Positions 31,844 to 43,583 are shown, numbered from the stretch's first letter. The stretch is 64,000 nt of DNA from Miscanthus floridulus (GCF_019320115.1 NC_089589.1:22873666-22937665), one strand, 5' to 3'. Program-made: numbers and translations. Notes: generated by a model from the letters alone, not told the origin.

Positions 31844-34800
31844 ATGGCGGTTTACAACAACAACGACATCCTCATGATACATTACGAAGACCTACCTGAT
31901 AGAGAAAAGGATGTCATCAGTAAAGCGATTGAAGAATTTCAGAACAAGTGTTTGTTGTCCTACAACAAAACATGTGACAACACAATTGTTTAGAAATTTC
32001 CACTACCGATGGTTCTATTACACGAACATATAGAAACAGTCGAAGCTGAAGACAGGCGTTTCTTTACAGAAGTTATAGACAAATCTGTTCGTGATGCCAT
32101 ATCAAGCCGTAATGAAGCTTTCGTTGACGCATTTCACAACGCCATGAAAGAGGCAATTCATGGGATTCTGGTTGGTCAGGTTGGACCAACTTATTACAAC
32201 ATTCCAGATCCGTCGACCCAAGGGACTAATCAAGTCGGTACCAGCCATCGAGAAGTAGCACCAGCTGGTAATGGTGATGTCCAGGCAGTTCAGGGGTCAT
32301 CTGAACAAGTTCAACGTACTACTACAAATCAGATACAGTATAATCCTAGGCCATCAGTATAGCATGTGCAATAGCCGGCGGGGCAAGGTCAGAACCAGGT
32401 GATCAATTTTGGCACATCAGTCCACATACCATCGTCGGCTTAGAAAGTAGCACCCTCAATTCAAAGGATCCGTGGAGATATAGATCCTTATGTCTATAAT
32501 CAGAGACTTCAAGCAGATAGAGATTCCACAAGGGTATCATTATGGCACCGATTATAACACCCTTCACATGATCCCAAATCCAGGATATCAAGGCACACGA
32601 GATTTCAATCCATAGATGGGTCAGCAGGTGCAGAGAAATCCAAATCCGCAAGCTAATGAGTTGCTGTTAAAGGTGACCGAGATGATGAAGAATCAGTTTG
32701 GTCTGAAGCCAAAAGGGTTGACCTTTTCGTACAAACGCCCATATCTAGTATGGTATGATTTGGTCGGTCTTCCCACAAATTATAGGCTCCTAGAGTTTGC
32801 TAAGTTCACTAGCCAAGACAGTACAAGCACGATAGAACATGTCAGTTGGTATCTTACACAATTGGGCGACGCGTCAGTTGAGGATGCCCATCGAGTTCAT
32901 TTCTTCTCCTTATCCATATCAGGTCTAGCCTTCACTTGGTTTTTGTCACTACCAGTCAATTCAATTGCTAATTGGGCTGACCTAGAGAAGAAGTTTCATA
33001 CATATTTTTAAACTGGGACTAGAGAAAAGAAGATAACCGATTTGACAACCATAAGACAGAGGACTAATGAATCAGGCACTGAGGTTCTTCAGAGATTCTG
33101 AGAGACTAGGAACTTGTGCTTCTCATTGAACTTGGCTGATGATCAGCTAGCTACTTTAGCCGTCCAAGGAATGCTGGCAATGTGGAAAGAGAAGCTGTTG
33201 GGGCGAGAATTTGACAATTTGGGTCAATTGGCTCAACGAGTGGCAACGCTCAATAGCCAATTCCAGGGTATGCGCAGAGATACCCAATTCCAGAAGAGTA
33301 CCACAGTGGCTGAAGCTTATAATCCGTACTCAGCCAATGACGGCTATGAAGATGAAGAAGAAGAGGCTGCTACTGCTAAATGGAATTGGGGCAAAAAGAC
33401 AGTGATGGTGCCAAATCCTTGAGGAAGAGGAGTCGAGGAGAGCTATGACTTTGATGTCACAAAATCAGACAAGCTCTTCGATTTCTTGCTTGAGAAGGGG
33501 CAGATCAAGTTGCCCGATGGTCATGTTATGTTGCCCCCTGACCAGTTGAAGAATAAGAAATTCTGCAAGTTCTATAACGCTACTTCTCATTCCACTAACG
33601 AATGCAGAATTTTCTGGTAGCATATACAGAGGGCTATTCAGCAAGGAAGGCTCAAATTCGATATGCCTCGGAAAATGAAAGTTGATGATAATCCTTTCCC
33701 AGGAGATCAAAACATGGTCGATGCTAGGCTAATCAAAGGAAAGACTAAGGTTCTGACATCGTCCAAATCAAGAGAAGCTAGAATAGTTGATCCCGAGATG
33801 CAAATATCGGCTGACGAGTACAGAGAAATTAGAAGACGTCACGACAAGCAAAAGAGCCGATATGAGCAGGTGGAAATGTCAAAAGATGGAGTGACAAAGC
33901 CGCGGGTTACATCTCGGATTCTGTTGAATAAGTGGCAGCGGCAGAAGGAAAAGGATTATCAGTGATGGTTAGAGGATCAAGAATACTAACATCAACTGGA
34001 AGAAGAGAGGTATGAAAGGGAACAAGCCGAATCACATTGGAATTGTCCTTTCTTCAGATATTGCTGGAACAAAGGTTTGAAGTTGCCTACCAGACATGAC
34101 TGTCTAGAATGCAGCAATCAGTATTGGGAATTTAGGCAATCTCAAACCAACCGCCGGTTTATCCATACCCAAGATGCATATCATCATAATAACATGGATT
34201 GGCGCTTAAAAAATAAAAGTGTTCATGATCCGCTTGGAAAAAGAGTTGTTGATCAAGACTGGGCTGATTACGAAGAAAAAAGCAACAAAAGAAAATATGT
34301 TTGGCAAGAAGGCCAATGGTGTCCAGGAGGTTTGACAAGAAGCCAGAAGAGAAGGGTGCAACGCCTAAGGAATACAGAGTTGGAACGGGCTCAGGCATCC
34401 AGTAAACCTCAAGCATGGTGTACTAAGCAAACAACTGATAGAAAGCAGCCATCGGCTAATATCCAAATGGCTCTTCTGTTGCCATTAGAGTTCAGAGCTC
34501 TGACAGATCAAGAAGTGTATTCAGATTTTGATGAATCGGAGTATGAAGATATAGTTGCCAAGTTGACGGTTATACAACAAGCAATATTTGATAAACCAAT
34601 CAAGCATCGACACTTAAAGGCTTTATATATGAAAGGTTTCGTTGATGGGAAGCCGATGAACAAAATGTTAGTGGACGGAGGTGCTTCTGTCAATCTCATA
34701 CCTTATACCACTTTCCGTAAGCTTGGCAAGGGACCAGGAGATTTGCTCGAGACTGATATGATGCTCAAAGATTTGAGAGGTAATACGTCTAAGACCCGGG

Positions 34801-35144
34801 GCGTAATAAACTTTGAATTGACGATCGGGAGTAAAACTCTGCTCACTACATTCTTCGTCATCGACGAAAAAGGTTCCTACAGTATACTCCTCGAATGTGA
34901 CTAGATTCATGCAAATTGCTGTGTACCATCAACCATGCATCAGTGTTTGATCCAATGGCATGGGTATGATGTCGAGCTGGTTCACGCCGATGAGTCTATG
35001 AGCGTCGCAACAGCCGATCCAGTCTTCTGGGAACTAGGAGACTTTGAATGCCTTTCTGGCAAGATATGGGAAGGAGGCTTCATTAGAATTAATAATGAAG
35101 GCCAACAGCCGGTTCAAGCAATCGGCTCTGAGAGTTTGTTTTGA
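31844..35144 (+). pseudogene. gag-protease pseudogene of element 2
   Basis: The ATG at 31844 (MAVYNNNDILM) begins a frame of about 170 codons. A frameshift before 32520 moves it to the frame kept to 35144. The gag core is at about 32690-33010 (IEHVSWYLTQLGD, GLAFTWFLSLP). A Cys/His segment FCKFYNATSHSTNECRIF lies near 33560 and a second, CWNKGLKLPTRHDCLECS, near 34065. An aspartic protease has DGGAS (about 34674) within MLVDGGASVNLIPY. Typical order for plant Ty3/gypsy Tat-like elements, ending before any RT. Many in-frame stops interrupt it, mostly TAG (first at 31991) and TGA where CGA is plausible (33420, 33963). Confidence 0.85.
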
Positions 35145-35629
35145 CGAATAATCATGGCTTCGCGTCAGCCATTGGATTAAGGGAAATAAGTATTGATCCT
35201 GGAGATAGGTTTGGGCCGACGTATATGAGTTCTAAGTCAAATCATAAGCGCAATTCGGAGTTAATAGATCTGTTGGAGAAAGTTCTGTTTCAATTAATAG
35301 GATGCTTGACCCGGGTTGATCGATCGTTTGACCTTTGGAATTTAAAGTTCTGCAGCAAAAAAAATATCTGAAGAGAGGTTATCCTAGCGTTCGATCAACA
35401 CTTGATAGCCGATTTGTTTAGTCATCGGCTCTAATAGCCGGTACCGGAGAAGTATCGCCTCTAGTTCAAAAAATGAAAATCTTCAAAGACATAAAAGCCG
35501 ATACAATACGTATCGCCTTTAGAGCAAAAACTAAAAGAGCAAAAACATTCATGACACATATAGGGGCATCGCACTGAGACACATTCCTAAAAGAACAGGA
35601 AGTTTCATTCAGTTCGCCCTAAGTACAGT
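35145..35629. other. Junction between sense and antisense parts of element 2
   Basis: Short non-coding stretch where the sense gag-protease frame and the antisense 232-codon gene face each other tail to tail. No domain is seen. Confidence 0.45.
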
Positions 35630-36484
35630 CTAATCAAAGACCTTGTTGACCACATCTTGAGCAGATGTGATGTCCACTATGGCCTCCGCTGCCACGATGA
35701 ACTCTTCAAGCAGCTCCTCATGTTTCTCAGGGCCGTCACCCATTAGGAAACCGGTCTCTATGGCGTGGAGCTCGTACCCAGTCTAGACCTGCGCCGCGGT
35801 CAGCGCCACTGCCGCGCCATGACGAACGCCATGCAGGGCGATCTCCTGAACACGAACCAGGATGTCATGAAGGCGAGCATTGATAAGGGAGCCATGAGCA
35901 TTGACGGCGTCCACAGCCACGTTCGCCGCCAGGTGGAGAGACTCCAACTACATCATCAAGGCTGATGATCACAGAAATGGGAGAACTATCAAGATAAAAG
36001 TAGTGGAAATCGGAATAGAGGCATCCCTGAAGTTCGTCTTACTTGTCACCGCGGCGTCAGACTTAGCCAGCCGTGCTCGGACGACGCTGGCCTCCTCCTC
36101 GGCTGCATGAAGAGCGGCCTGAGAAGCCCTGAGGCGGATCTCGAGCTAGCCATTCTCTCGAGTCGCCTCAGAGTAGCGGTTCTGAGCTGCCCTCCACTCC
36201 TGGAGGAAGCACCGGGCATCGTCGCCATTGTACGAATCGGAAGAGTCGGACGATGAGGCCGGCGTGGAAGACACAGCATCAGAGGGCTCGCCGGCCCTAG
36301 GAAGAGGACGAAGTCTGTCATTCACAACAAACCTAGAAAACAAAAAGTCCATCACTATGAACAGAAGGTTACAGATCATCGCCATTAGCAAAAGACATCA
36401 ATCTCACCTCATGCGTTGGAGGTGCTGGCTCACCAGCATGTTCTCCTCCGCCGCGCGCTTGCCGCGATTACCCTCGCCGGCCAT
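35630..36484 (-). pseudogene. Antisense gene of unknown function in element 2, 3 exons, 232 codons
   Basis: The ATG at 36484 begins MAGEGNRGKRAAEENM. Exons are 36408-36484, 36043-36332 and 35630-35961, with GT-AG borders and agreeing phases, and a TAG stop at 35630-35632. Exon 2 is Ser/Asp-rich (SSTPASSSDSSDS) then Ala/Glu-rich, helix-forming. Exon 3 has a compact conserved-looking stretch (VRVQEIALHGVRHGAAVAL) and an acidic end (LLEEFIVAAEAIVDITSAQD). In-frame TAG codons at 36146-36148, 35948-35950 and 35783-35785 interrupt it, each where Gln fits. I recognise no named domain. Similar antisense frames occur in grass gypsy elements as far as I recall. It is convergent with gag-protease and co-oriented with the mobile-domain gene. 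Confidence 0.65.
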
Positions 36485-36904
36485 GGAATCGATTGGATCT
36501 ATAGGAAGGGAAAAAACCACTACAGGGTTTTGAAGGGAGAGAAGTGCAAAGGAACAGGAGCGGTTGCAAGTGTAGATGTGTTTGAGGTTGGAGCCCTCGG
36601 CCGGTATTTGAAGCCACGGAGCAGAGAGGTGGACGCCTCGGGAAAGTGCAAAGGGCAACCACAATTAATGAAAGGCGAAGCGCCACCTCATTAATGCCGA
36701 GAGAAAATATAGCGTTGGGCGACTGAAGGCAGAAAGTCGAAGGGTTTTCTTAATGAAAGCCATGTTTTTAGACTCAATTGGATTGAGATCAGAAGTCTAG
36801 AATCAACTGTTTTTAATCGGCTCTTTAAACAAGAGATACAATGAGACCACAGGATAGTATGGTTATCGTCAATTTTACACAGGGTACATGTGTTAATCTA
36901 CAGA

Positions 36905-39900
36905 TTACAAGTTCAGAACATCATGGATGACTTTCAATATTTCGGGCCGGACAGGATCAGCTTCTACAATCTTTTGCTCGTATTCTTTGGCTGCTCCAGT
37001 AGTGTTCTCAAGGCTACTACGGATGGCTCTGCTTTCTTTTACTTTGGCCAACAACTCCTGTTTCTTCTGTTTGATGGCATCAGGTATCTAGGCCAGAGTG
37101 GACTTGCGATGATCAATGGAATCCTTCATGTTTTCTAGCTCCTTCTCAAGTTTAGCGCGCCGGATTTCCAGTTGGGACAGCTCTGGATCGGTCCTGAGGA
37201 AAGAATTCTTTAAATCATCAATCAGGTGTGTCAACTCTTTAGCCTCTTTCCTGGTGGAGTTATCCTTGGCCAGCAAAGCCACACGATTGGACAAGTTCCT
37301 TTGAGTCTTTTTCACCTTTGGGACCTGATCTTCAAAAGTAGACAAAGATGGTAAGACTCTGGAGAGAGCTGGAGATGGATCACCCCTTGTGGCCAAGAAG
37401 ACTTTCTGCATTAAATCAGTATCTTGGACCAAATCGGCTATATTCCTCTCAAACATTGTTAGTATATTTCTTAGCCTATTTCTGGTCTCTTCCGACAGAG
37501 CTTCATTAAGAGAAGTGGCTGACAATCCGATTTCATCTTCATCAAAATACTCCTCAAGATTGAAAGAATGGCTCTGGGCTGGAAGACTGATTGCCTGTGT
37601 ATAAGAGAAAATCTTGATTAGAAGGTTTGGATCAATTTATAACATGGTGAAGATGATACAGTACCATCTCTGTAGCAGCCTCTATCTGAAGAGGGGGAAC
37701 AACTGATGATGCACCCATAACATCTGGTTGAGTTGGCTCCAAGCTTCCAGCATTGGTATCTGCAATAACGAGGAAGGATTTTTAATTCATGTTTGTTGCA
37801 GAGTGATGAGCTAAGCATATGACTTTCTTACCATCAGTTGTGTGCTGAACTAGAGAATCAACAGTTTGGGTACTGGCAACAGCAGAATTATTTTCGATGA
37901 AGAGACCACCAGATTCCTGCTCTTGCATAAGTGTTTCCTCGGGAAGTGTCTGACATATCAAGAAATCAGAAGAAGGATGGAAATTGAATAAGATCAGGAA
38001 TTTTCGAGGAAAATAATCCAACAAGCATCAAGGATGAAGCGGAAGGAAAAACTCACATTTTCTGTCGTTGTGGAAGCATCGGTCACTTCCATCGAAATCG
38101 ACTCCTTTTGAGGTTTGGCCGACGAAGGTTCGATTGGTGCTGAATCAAATGCCTGAGACAGCAATGCTCGATAGCTGTGAAGGGACGAAATCAGCAATTG
38201 AATCTCATTTTGAGAAGGAGATGAATTGTTTACCTGAGCAGCTGATGGTCTTGTTCTACGGAGCCTCTTCCCAGTAGTGGGTTTTTGGGTTGCCCCTTGG
38301 ACCACCTTGTGCTTGGAAGATTGATATGTCACAATTATGGGGGCAGTAGGGGTTCTCATGAATTTCTTCAATGGAGGTGCGGTTGATCCTATTCTTGCAA
38401 CTGGGCATGGTGGCCGATAGTCTATGGGACGCCCCTTCCTATCCAAGCTTGGAGGATTGAATTCAGTATCCTAAAAAGGTCAGTTAGAGCAGTTGGCAAG
38501 AGAATTCACCAAGTAATTTCTCTAAGGAGGGGATAAAAGGTTACCTCGCTATCAGAAGCAAACTCCCCATCAAGAGCTATACACAAAGGTTGGACCAAAC
38601 CACAGAAAAGATGAGAGTGCCATTCTTGACACTAGGAGTCAAAGAGAGTGGAAGAGAAACTGACTTTGGTCCAGTCATGCAAGAAAAGGGAAGGAAGATC
38701 TGATCCAAATTGAAAAACTCTGGAGGCTTCCAACACTTCACTGATATCTTCTCTTGGCCTCAGTATGTCCTTGAAGAAAAGTGGGGGGGGCAATTGGCCG
38801 AAACCAAACTGACGAGCAATAAATGAAGGGTTGTAAAACTCATAAGTTGGAGGGTTGCCTAGAGTGGAGGAACCTATAACCATTTTGCCACGACCATGAC
38901 GGAATTCGGCTAGAAGAACACAGGGCCTGATAAAGGAATTGAAGACCGCATCCACTGCCTCGTCTGAATAGCTAGATTCAAATCAAAATTTGAATGGGAA
39001 AGTTAGTTCATCATTCTTGTTCTCATTATAAGGTAGCCAAGTCAGGACACCTGCATCAAACCCTCTATAAAACTTTTTGAAGAGATGGCCAACATCAAAG
39101 TCAATTGTTATGGCCGATGCAGCTTCACCATAGCTCGTGCACTGGCGGGTTCTTCCTCCTTCGCCCTTGTATTCCTCATCAAAGTTCGAGGAAGGGAAGC
39201 TCAGGTCGCTGAGATTAGGCCTTACAAGCTTGTGCATGTACAAATTGAGCCACAGTTGTATCAGCCACCAAGGACCACTGATAGTGTGCATTGGTTCATT
39301 CTTGAGTAATTGGGCAGCCACCTGGTACATCAGATGATAAGCAGCTCCTAGCAGATACTTTCCAAGAGGGATATCTTTACCTAATGCTAGGTGCTCTGCC
39401 ATGAGTTTGTGATTATAGGTTGGACCACAAGATGACCCGCAGAAAATGAATTTTTAAAGCCACATGTTCAGGAAGGCCACGTATTCCCTTTCATCGACAG
39501 CCGACCCATCTCCAACATAATTCAGAATATAACTGGCCCATCCTGTACAGTATGCTATTTTGGCTAATCTCTTGGAACCAGCACTCAAGTACTTGTAAGG
39601 CTGCACCGATCCGGTGATTCTAAGGTCGGTCAACATGTAAACATTGGCCAGGGTGATGGTCATTGGGCTGTGACAAAAAATAAAAGCATTCAGAGCATTG
39701 GACCAGAAATAAGAAGCAAAGATTAGGAGTGAATCATTCCTCTTTATTTCAGACAACGAGAGTGTCAAGCCTTGATTCAGATCATAAAGCTCCCAATCTC
39801 CGCCCTTTTTCTCGAATATCCTACGAAACCAATTTCTCCATCCCTTAGGCGCTTTAGGCCAGTTTCTGAAGGAGGTTTTATTCTAGGAAGATGAACCCAC

Positions 39901-40141
39901 TGCAGACTACTTAAAAGGGATCTGGTTGGTTTCTTGACGAATGAAATCAGATGGATCAGGGTCACTCATAGGCCCGAGGAAATAGACATTAGGGACAACG
40001 GCTGATGGAATTAAGATTTTGTTCCTCATTTCCTAGGAATCAGATGAAATAAATTCAGGAAGAGAAGAAATATAGGGTAGCGGCCAATACTTGGAGAGTG
40101 GAAACATGGAGACACCTCAGGAACGTGGTCGTTGGTCGCCA
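36905..40141 (-). pseudogene. Antisense plant mobile domain gene in element 2, 5 exons, about 970 codons
   Basis: Likely start ATG at 40141 (MATNDHVPEVS). Exons are 38545-40141, 38057-38470, 37832-37949, 37665-37759 and 36905-37594, all with GT-AG borders and agreeing phases, stop TAA 36905-36907. Exon 1 carries the plant mobile domain (PMD, aminotransferase-like family PF10536): WSNALNAFIFCHSPMTITL, then LTDLRITG. Exon 2 is basic and Ser/Pro-rich; the last exon is coiled coil (QLEIRRAKLEKELENMKDS). Host PMD proteins (MAIN/MAIL family) act in the nucleus in silencing and development; PMD genes are also known inside transposons. Lesions: a one-base shift near 40105 and stops at 40033, 39907, 39883, 39454, 38983, 38632 and 37088, five of them TAG. 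Function within the element is unknown. Confidence 0.8.
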
Positions 40142-40430
40142 TTAAGGCCGGAGCAGGTTTGGATCTAACGAAGATGGCTTGAATGATGACTCAATTGAAC
40201 AACGGATTTGCTAGGGTTTGAAGCCTTGGCGATGATGGCGTCGGCTGTTGAAGTTGGCTCAAGAAAGAAGGAGAAAGCAAAAGGTCCAAGTAGGTCAAAA
40301 GAGATACTATTGAGATGTTATATAAGACTCGGACCGGGAAGTCAAGAGTTATGCGTATATCTCGGGATAGAGCGGTTACGGCGTGGTGAACCAATGAACT
40401 GGAATTTTGGAATAAAACAATTTTATCCCA

Positions 40431-40445
40431 AAATTGGGGGGCATG
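40431..40445 (+). other. Polypurine tract of element 2
   Basis: AAAATTGGGGGG directly precedes the 3' LTR at 40446, the usual site of plus-strand priming. Confidence 0.75.
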
Positions 40446-42244
40446 TGTTTACACCAAAATTTGGGAGAAGAACGCGGGTACTTGTAGGTCTCCAAGATTG
40501 TGCCAATCAAGGAATCAATTGAATGAGGATCGATATCAGCCGATTCAGATACGACTCTGGAATTGGGTCTCTTGGGATGACGTCAGCGGATAGCGATGAT
40601 GAACTACGGTTGGCGCCAGGAAACTACATATCGGACTCTGCAAAAAGGGAAAGATTAGAGTTCAAGTTATCTTAAATTAGGAATGTTTTCATTTATGCCA
40701 AAGATTGTAACGAATTGTGCTCGAGTAGAATTCATGTTTAGACTCCGGGTATAAATATCAAACCCCGGCTATTGTAACTGGACATCAATGAATCAATCCA
40801 ATACAAATCAATTACTTTTTTGGCTCCGGCCACCCCTTAGGAGTAGGAGTAGAGTAGATCTCGGTGAGTTCTTCAGCAAGTACGGCTGCATCAATTCGGT
40901 CGACCTCCACTGCTTGTCTGTAAGTACCGTCATGGCTTATACCTCTATTCATATGGCTGCATCAATCAGGTCGACCTCCACTACGACTCTGGTATAAGTG
41001 AGTTATCGATTCTTGTCTAGTTTGAGTATGGCTGCATCGATCCGGTCGACCCCCACTGCATAAACTAGATTAAGGTCAAGTTATCGGCTCTACCTTAGAA
41101 TGGCAGCCTTTGGTAGATTCATTAAGTTACCGATATTGCTTATCGCTTCCATTGACTATTTAATTACAGCAATATCACTGTGCCCGATTAAGATTGATTT
41201 GGATCGGCCTTATATCTTATTTAACCCATCGTTTGTTAATCTGAAATTGATCTAATCTACACTTTAAACGATGAGTTATGTTTTATCGGCTGTTTTATGT
41301 CAATCTTGATCGTGTATAGCGTGTGGTTAAGGCATATTGCATCTTGAGTAGATCTATTGGTTAGCGAAAACTGTTCTATGGCCCATTATCACGGCCTGTG
41401 TGATTCTACCTCACACCCCACTATTAGCACCGTGGAGTGGGGATCGTTATTCAGTAGATTTATTCCTGGTAAGGCATGACCTTAACTGTGCGCTATGCCT
41501 GAATCGGTTGTTTGGCCGATATCGAGTGCTTTCACAAACGGTTCACATCACGAGATCGTTGAAGTAAAGATAGGTTGAAAGACGTGTTAGTCCCATGATC
41601 TTATTATTGTATTACGGCCTGCATGATTCTGCCTCATGCCCCACTGATATTAGTAATGAGTTAGGGTCGTCGAGTCTATTGTTGTTTCTACGACCTGCAT
41701 GATTCTGCCTCATGCCCCACTGGTCATAGTGATAGATAAGATCTAATATGTTCATTAGATTTATCTTTATTAAATGGTTGAATGGCGTTGAGTTGATTCT
41801 TATATAAAAAGGGGTTCGGTTACTTGTAATCATTGGCTCAGCATAAACCAATCATTGTTGATATCTTATTGCCATTGATTAATATTTGCTTAAATAATGA
41901 TATTTATCCTGAATGATAACCGATTCTTCTTACACAACCCTTTGAGCTTTAACCGATTTATTCTTATGAATATGCTGGAATCGACTATTTAGTCGATCTC
42001 CTTTCATATTGACTCTCACTGCCGCACATTCGGGACTGTCTGGCAACACCGACAAGTTCTGCCCGAAATTACTGATAAACTTTCTCTCCTCGTCAACTGC
42101 AGGGTCAAATTAACTGGCATGTCTCGGGAGGATTGCGCAGGATCGACCATCCCTGCGCTGAAGCTAGGCAGATCTGCTCCATCGAGCGGACCCTTCCGGC
42201 TTGCTGCGTGTGCCCTCGGCACGGGATGAAATTTTGTGTCGACA
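40446..42244 (+). repeat. 3' LTR of element 2
   Basis: Starts TGTTTACACC and ends TGTGTCGACA; 1799 bp against 1798 bp for the 5' LTR. Confidence 0.92.
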
Positions 42245-42249
42245 CCTCT

Positions 42250-42561
42250 ATAATCTACCTCCCATTTGTAGGCCTAGCAGGATTTAGTTACTATAGGAAA
42301 CATACTCTGTTTGTGCTTCCCTTAGTAATATCCCCAGTTGAACAATAGAAGACATAGCGTACCGAAGTTAGTACTAGAGAACCTTAATTATCCTCTTTAC
42401 GCTCCTATTTATCCTAACCTTGTTGCTACCCCTAGTTAAGTTAGACCTAGTTAGTCTCACACGTTTCCCTATAGATACAATACTTGGAATACCTCCGGGT
42501 GAAAGCTATAGCAGTATTCGTGCACTTGTGGATTTATCTATGTGCGTTAAATATACCAACA
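42250..42561 (+). repeat. 3' LTR of element 1, second part
   Basis: Continues the LTR after element 2 (matches the 5' LTR from the CACCTCCCGTTTGTAGG region to ATATACCAACA). Confidence 0.92.
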
Positions 42562-43227
42562 TGTGCGGGTGGAGGCTTCCCCCCTTTGCCCCTAGGACGT
42601 GTTGTGTCGGACCTGTCCCTTATGACGTGGTCTCCTTTGATTGGTTGCGACGGCTCTAGAACCGACGCGTTGCGGAGTGGATGCGACTGTTGGGCGTGAA
42701 AGTTGAAGCGCCTGTTCGTTGGCTATATGGGGGGCGCGGGTAGGTGAAGGCTCCCACATCCCCATCTGAGCCATCACTTTCGCTGCCATTGTTTTCTAGG
42801 TTCATGCTTTTGCTTTAGCCTTCGCTTAATTAGCGCGTGCCTTCGCTTCCTTTTGCTGTTCCTAAGTCTTGGAAGTGGCTTCGTCCGTTAGTCCAACTCC
42901 CCGCTAGGCAACTTTCTTCGATCCGTATCGCCATCTTCTCAGCGTTAGAGCGAGTGGGTAGTCTGCGCATTTTGAGGAGTGTATGGTTGCCAGTGCGAAG
43001 GCGCAGGGGCTTAAAGAAGATCTTTCTGGTGTTGAGGCCTCCGTCGCTGATTAGATAACTGCTAAAGAGGTAGGAGACATGGCTAGCCCATCCAGGACAT
43101 GGGATTTTGGGCCTTCGCTCAAGACAGAGGACATGATCGAGGAGTTGCGGAAATTGGGCTGCTTTGGTGAGGCTAAGGTGAAGCCCCCGCAAGGGGAGAC
43201 AATTCCTAAATCACAAGCTGCTGATGC
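42562..43227 (+). pseudogene. Old gypsy-type remnant, right part, with N-terminus of a PF04195-like protein
   Basis: The host element resumes after element 1. An ATG at 43079 begins MASPSRTWDFGPS, followed by TEDMIEELRKLGCFGEAKV and PPQGETIP, cut by the assembly gap. This resembles the start of the 'putative gypsy type transposon' domain (PF04195) proteins of grasses. Upstream DNA (42562-43078) is non-coding leader. Identification is from family memory, moderate. Confidence 0.45.
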
Positions 43228-43327
43228 NNNNNNNNNNNNNNNNNNNNNNNNNNNNNNNNNNNNNNNNNNNNNNNNNNNNNNNNNNNNNNNNNNNNNNNNN
43301 NNNNNNNNNNNNNNNNNNNNNNNNNNN
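43228..43327. other. Assembly gap, 100 N
   Basis: Exactly 100 N, the usual placeholder for a gap of unknown size. The left end of the CACTA element whose right end follows is hidden here. Confidence 1.
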
Positions 43328-43583
43328 CTCCAGAAATTGTCTTATGGAGGCGGGCATCTTTTGCCAACTGCCTCCAAAAATAGATTCTTTTTGGAGGCGG
43401 TTGCGCAACGGTGACCACCTCCGTTAATACATTAACGGGCCAACCGCCTTGGTTATTGAATGATTAACTGAGGCGGCCGCTCAGGAGGCTTGGCTTGGCT
43501 ATGGATAACGGAGGCAGGCAAAAAGGGTGCCTGCCTCCATTCAAAAAAGGGCGCCGCCACCTAAAAGGAATCCTATAGTAGTG
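43328..43583. mobile_element. Right end of a GGAGGCGG-type CACTA element
   Basis: GGAGGCGG / CCGCCTCC and CCGTTAAT repeats as in the element at 16486-17685, ending in TCCTATAGTAGTG at 43583 (complement of CACTACTATAGGA). The left end lies in or beyond the gap. Confidence 0.8.

Larger units (their letters stand above)
30008..42244 (+). mobile_element. LTR retrotransposon 2 with gag-protease and two antisense genes
   Basis: 12.2 kb inserted in the 3' LTR of element 1 with target duplication CCTCT (30003-30007 and 42245-42249). The 5' LTR is 30008-31805 and the 3' LTR is 40446-42244 (about 1.8 kb each). Sense strand: gag plus aspartic protease (31844-35144). Antisense: a 232-codon gene (35630-36484) and a plant-mobile-domain gene (36905-40141). 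No reverse transcriptase, RNase H or integrase is present, so it is non-autonomous. LTR lengths match to one base. Over the first 210 bp I count about 15 differences by eye, mostly transitions. Confidence 0.93.
17999..42561 (+). mobile_element. LTR retrotransposon 1 (gypsy-type, Athila/Tat-like gag, no RT)
   Basis: The 5' LTR is 17999-19161. The 3' LTR is 29159-30007 continued at 42250-42561, interrupted by element 2. LTRs start TGTTGAC and end ACCAACA. The target duplication is TGCGC (17994-17998) versus TGTGC (42562-42566), one change apart. The internal part has a degenerate gag, a second uncharacterised open region and long AT-rich DNA. No reverse transcriptase, RNase H or integrase is seen. 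Two inverted solo LTRs are inserted inside. Non-autonomous by inspection. Confidence 0.9.
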
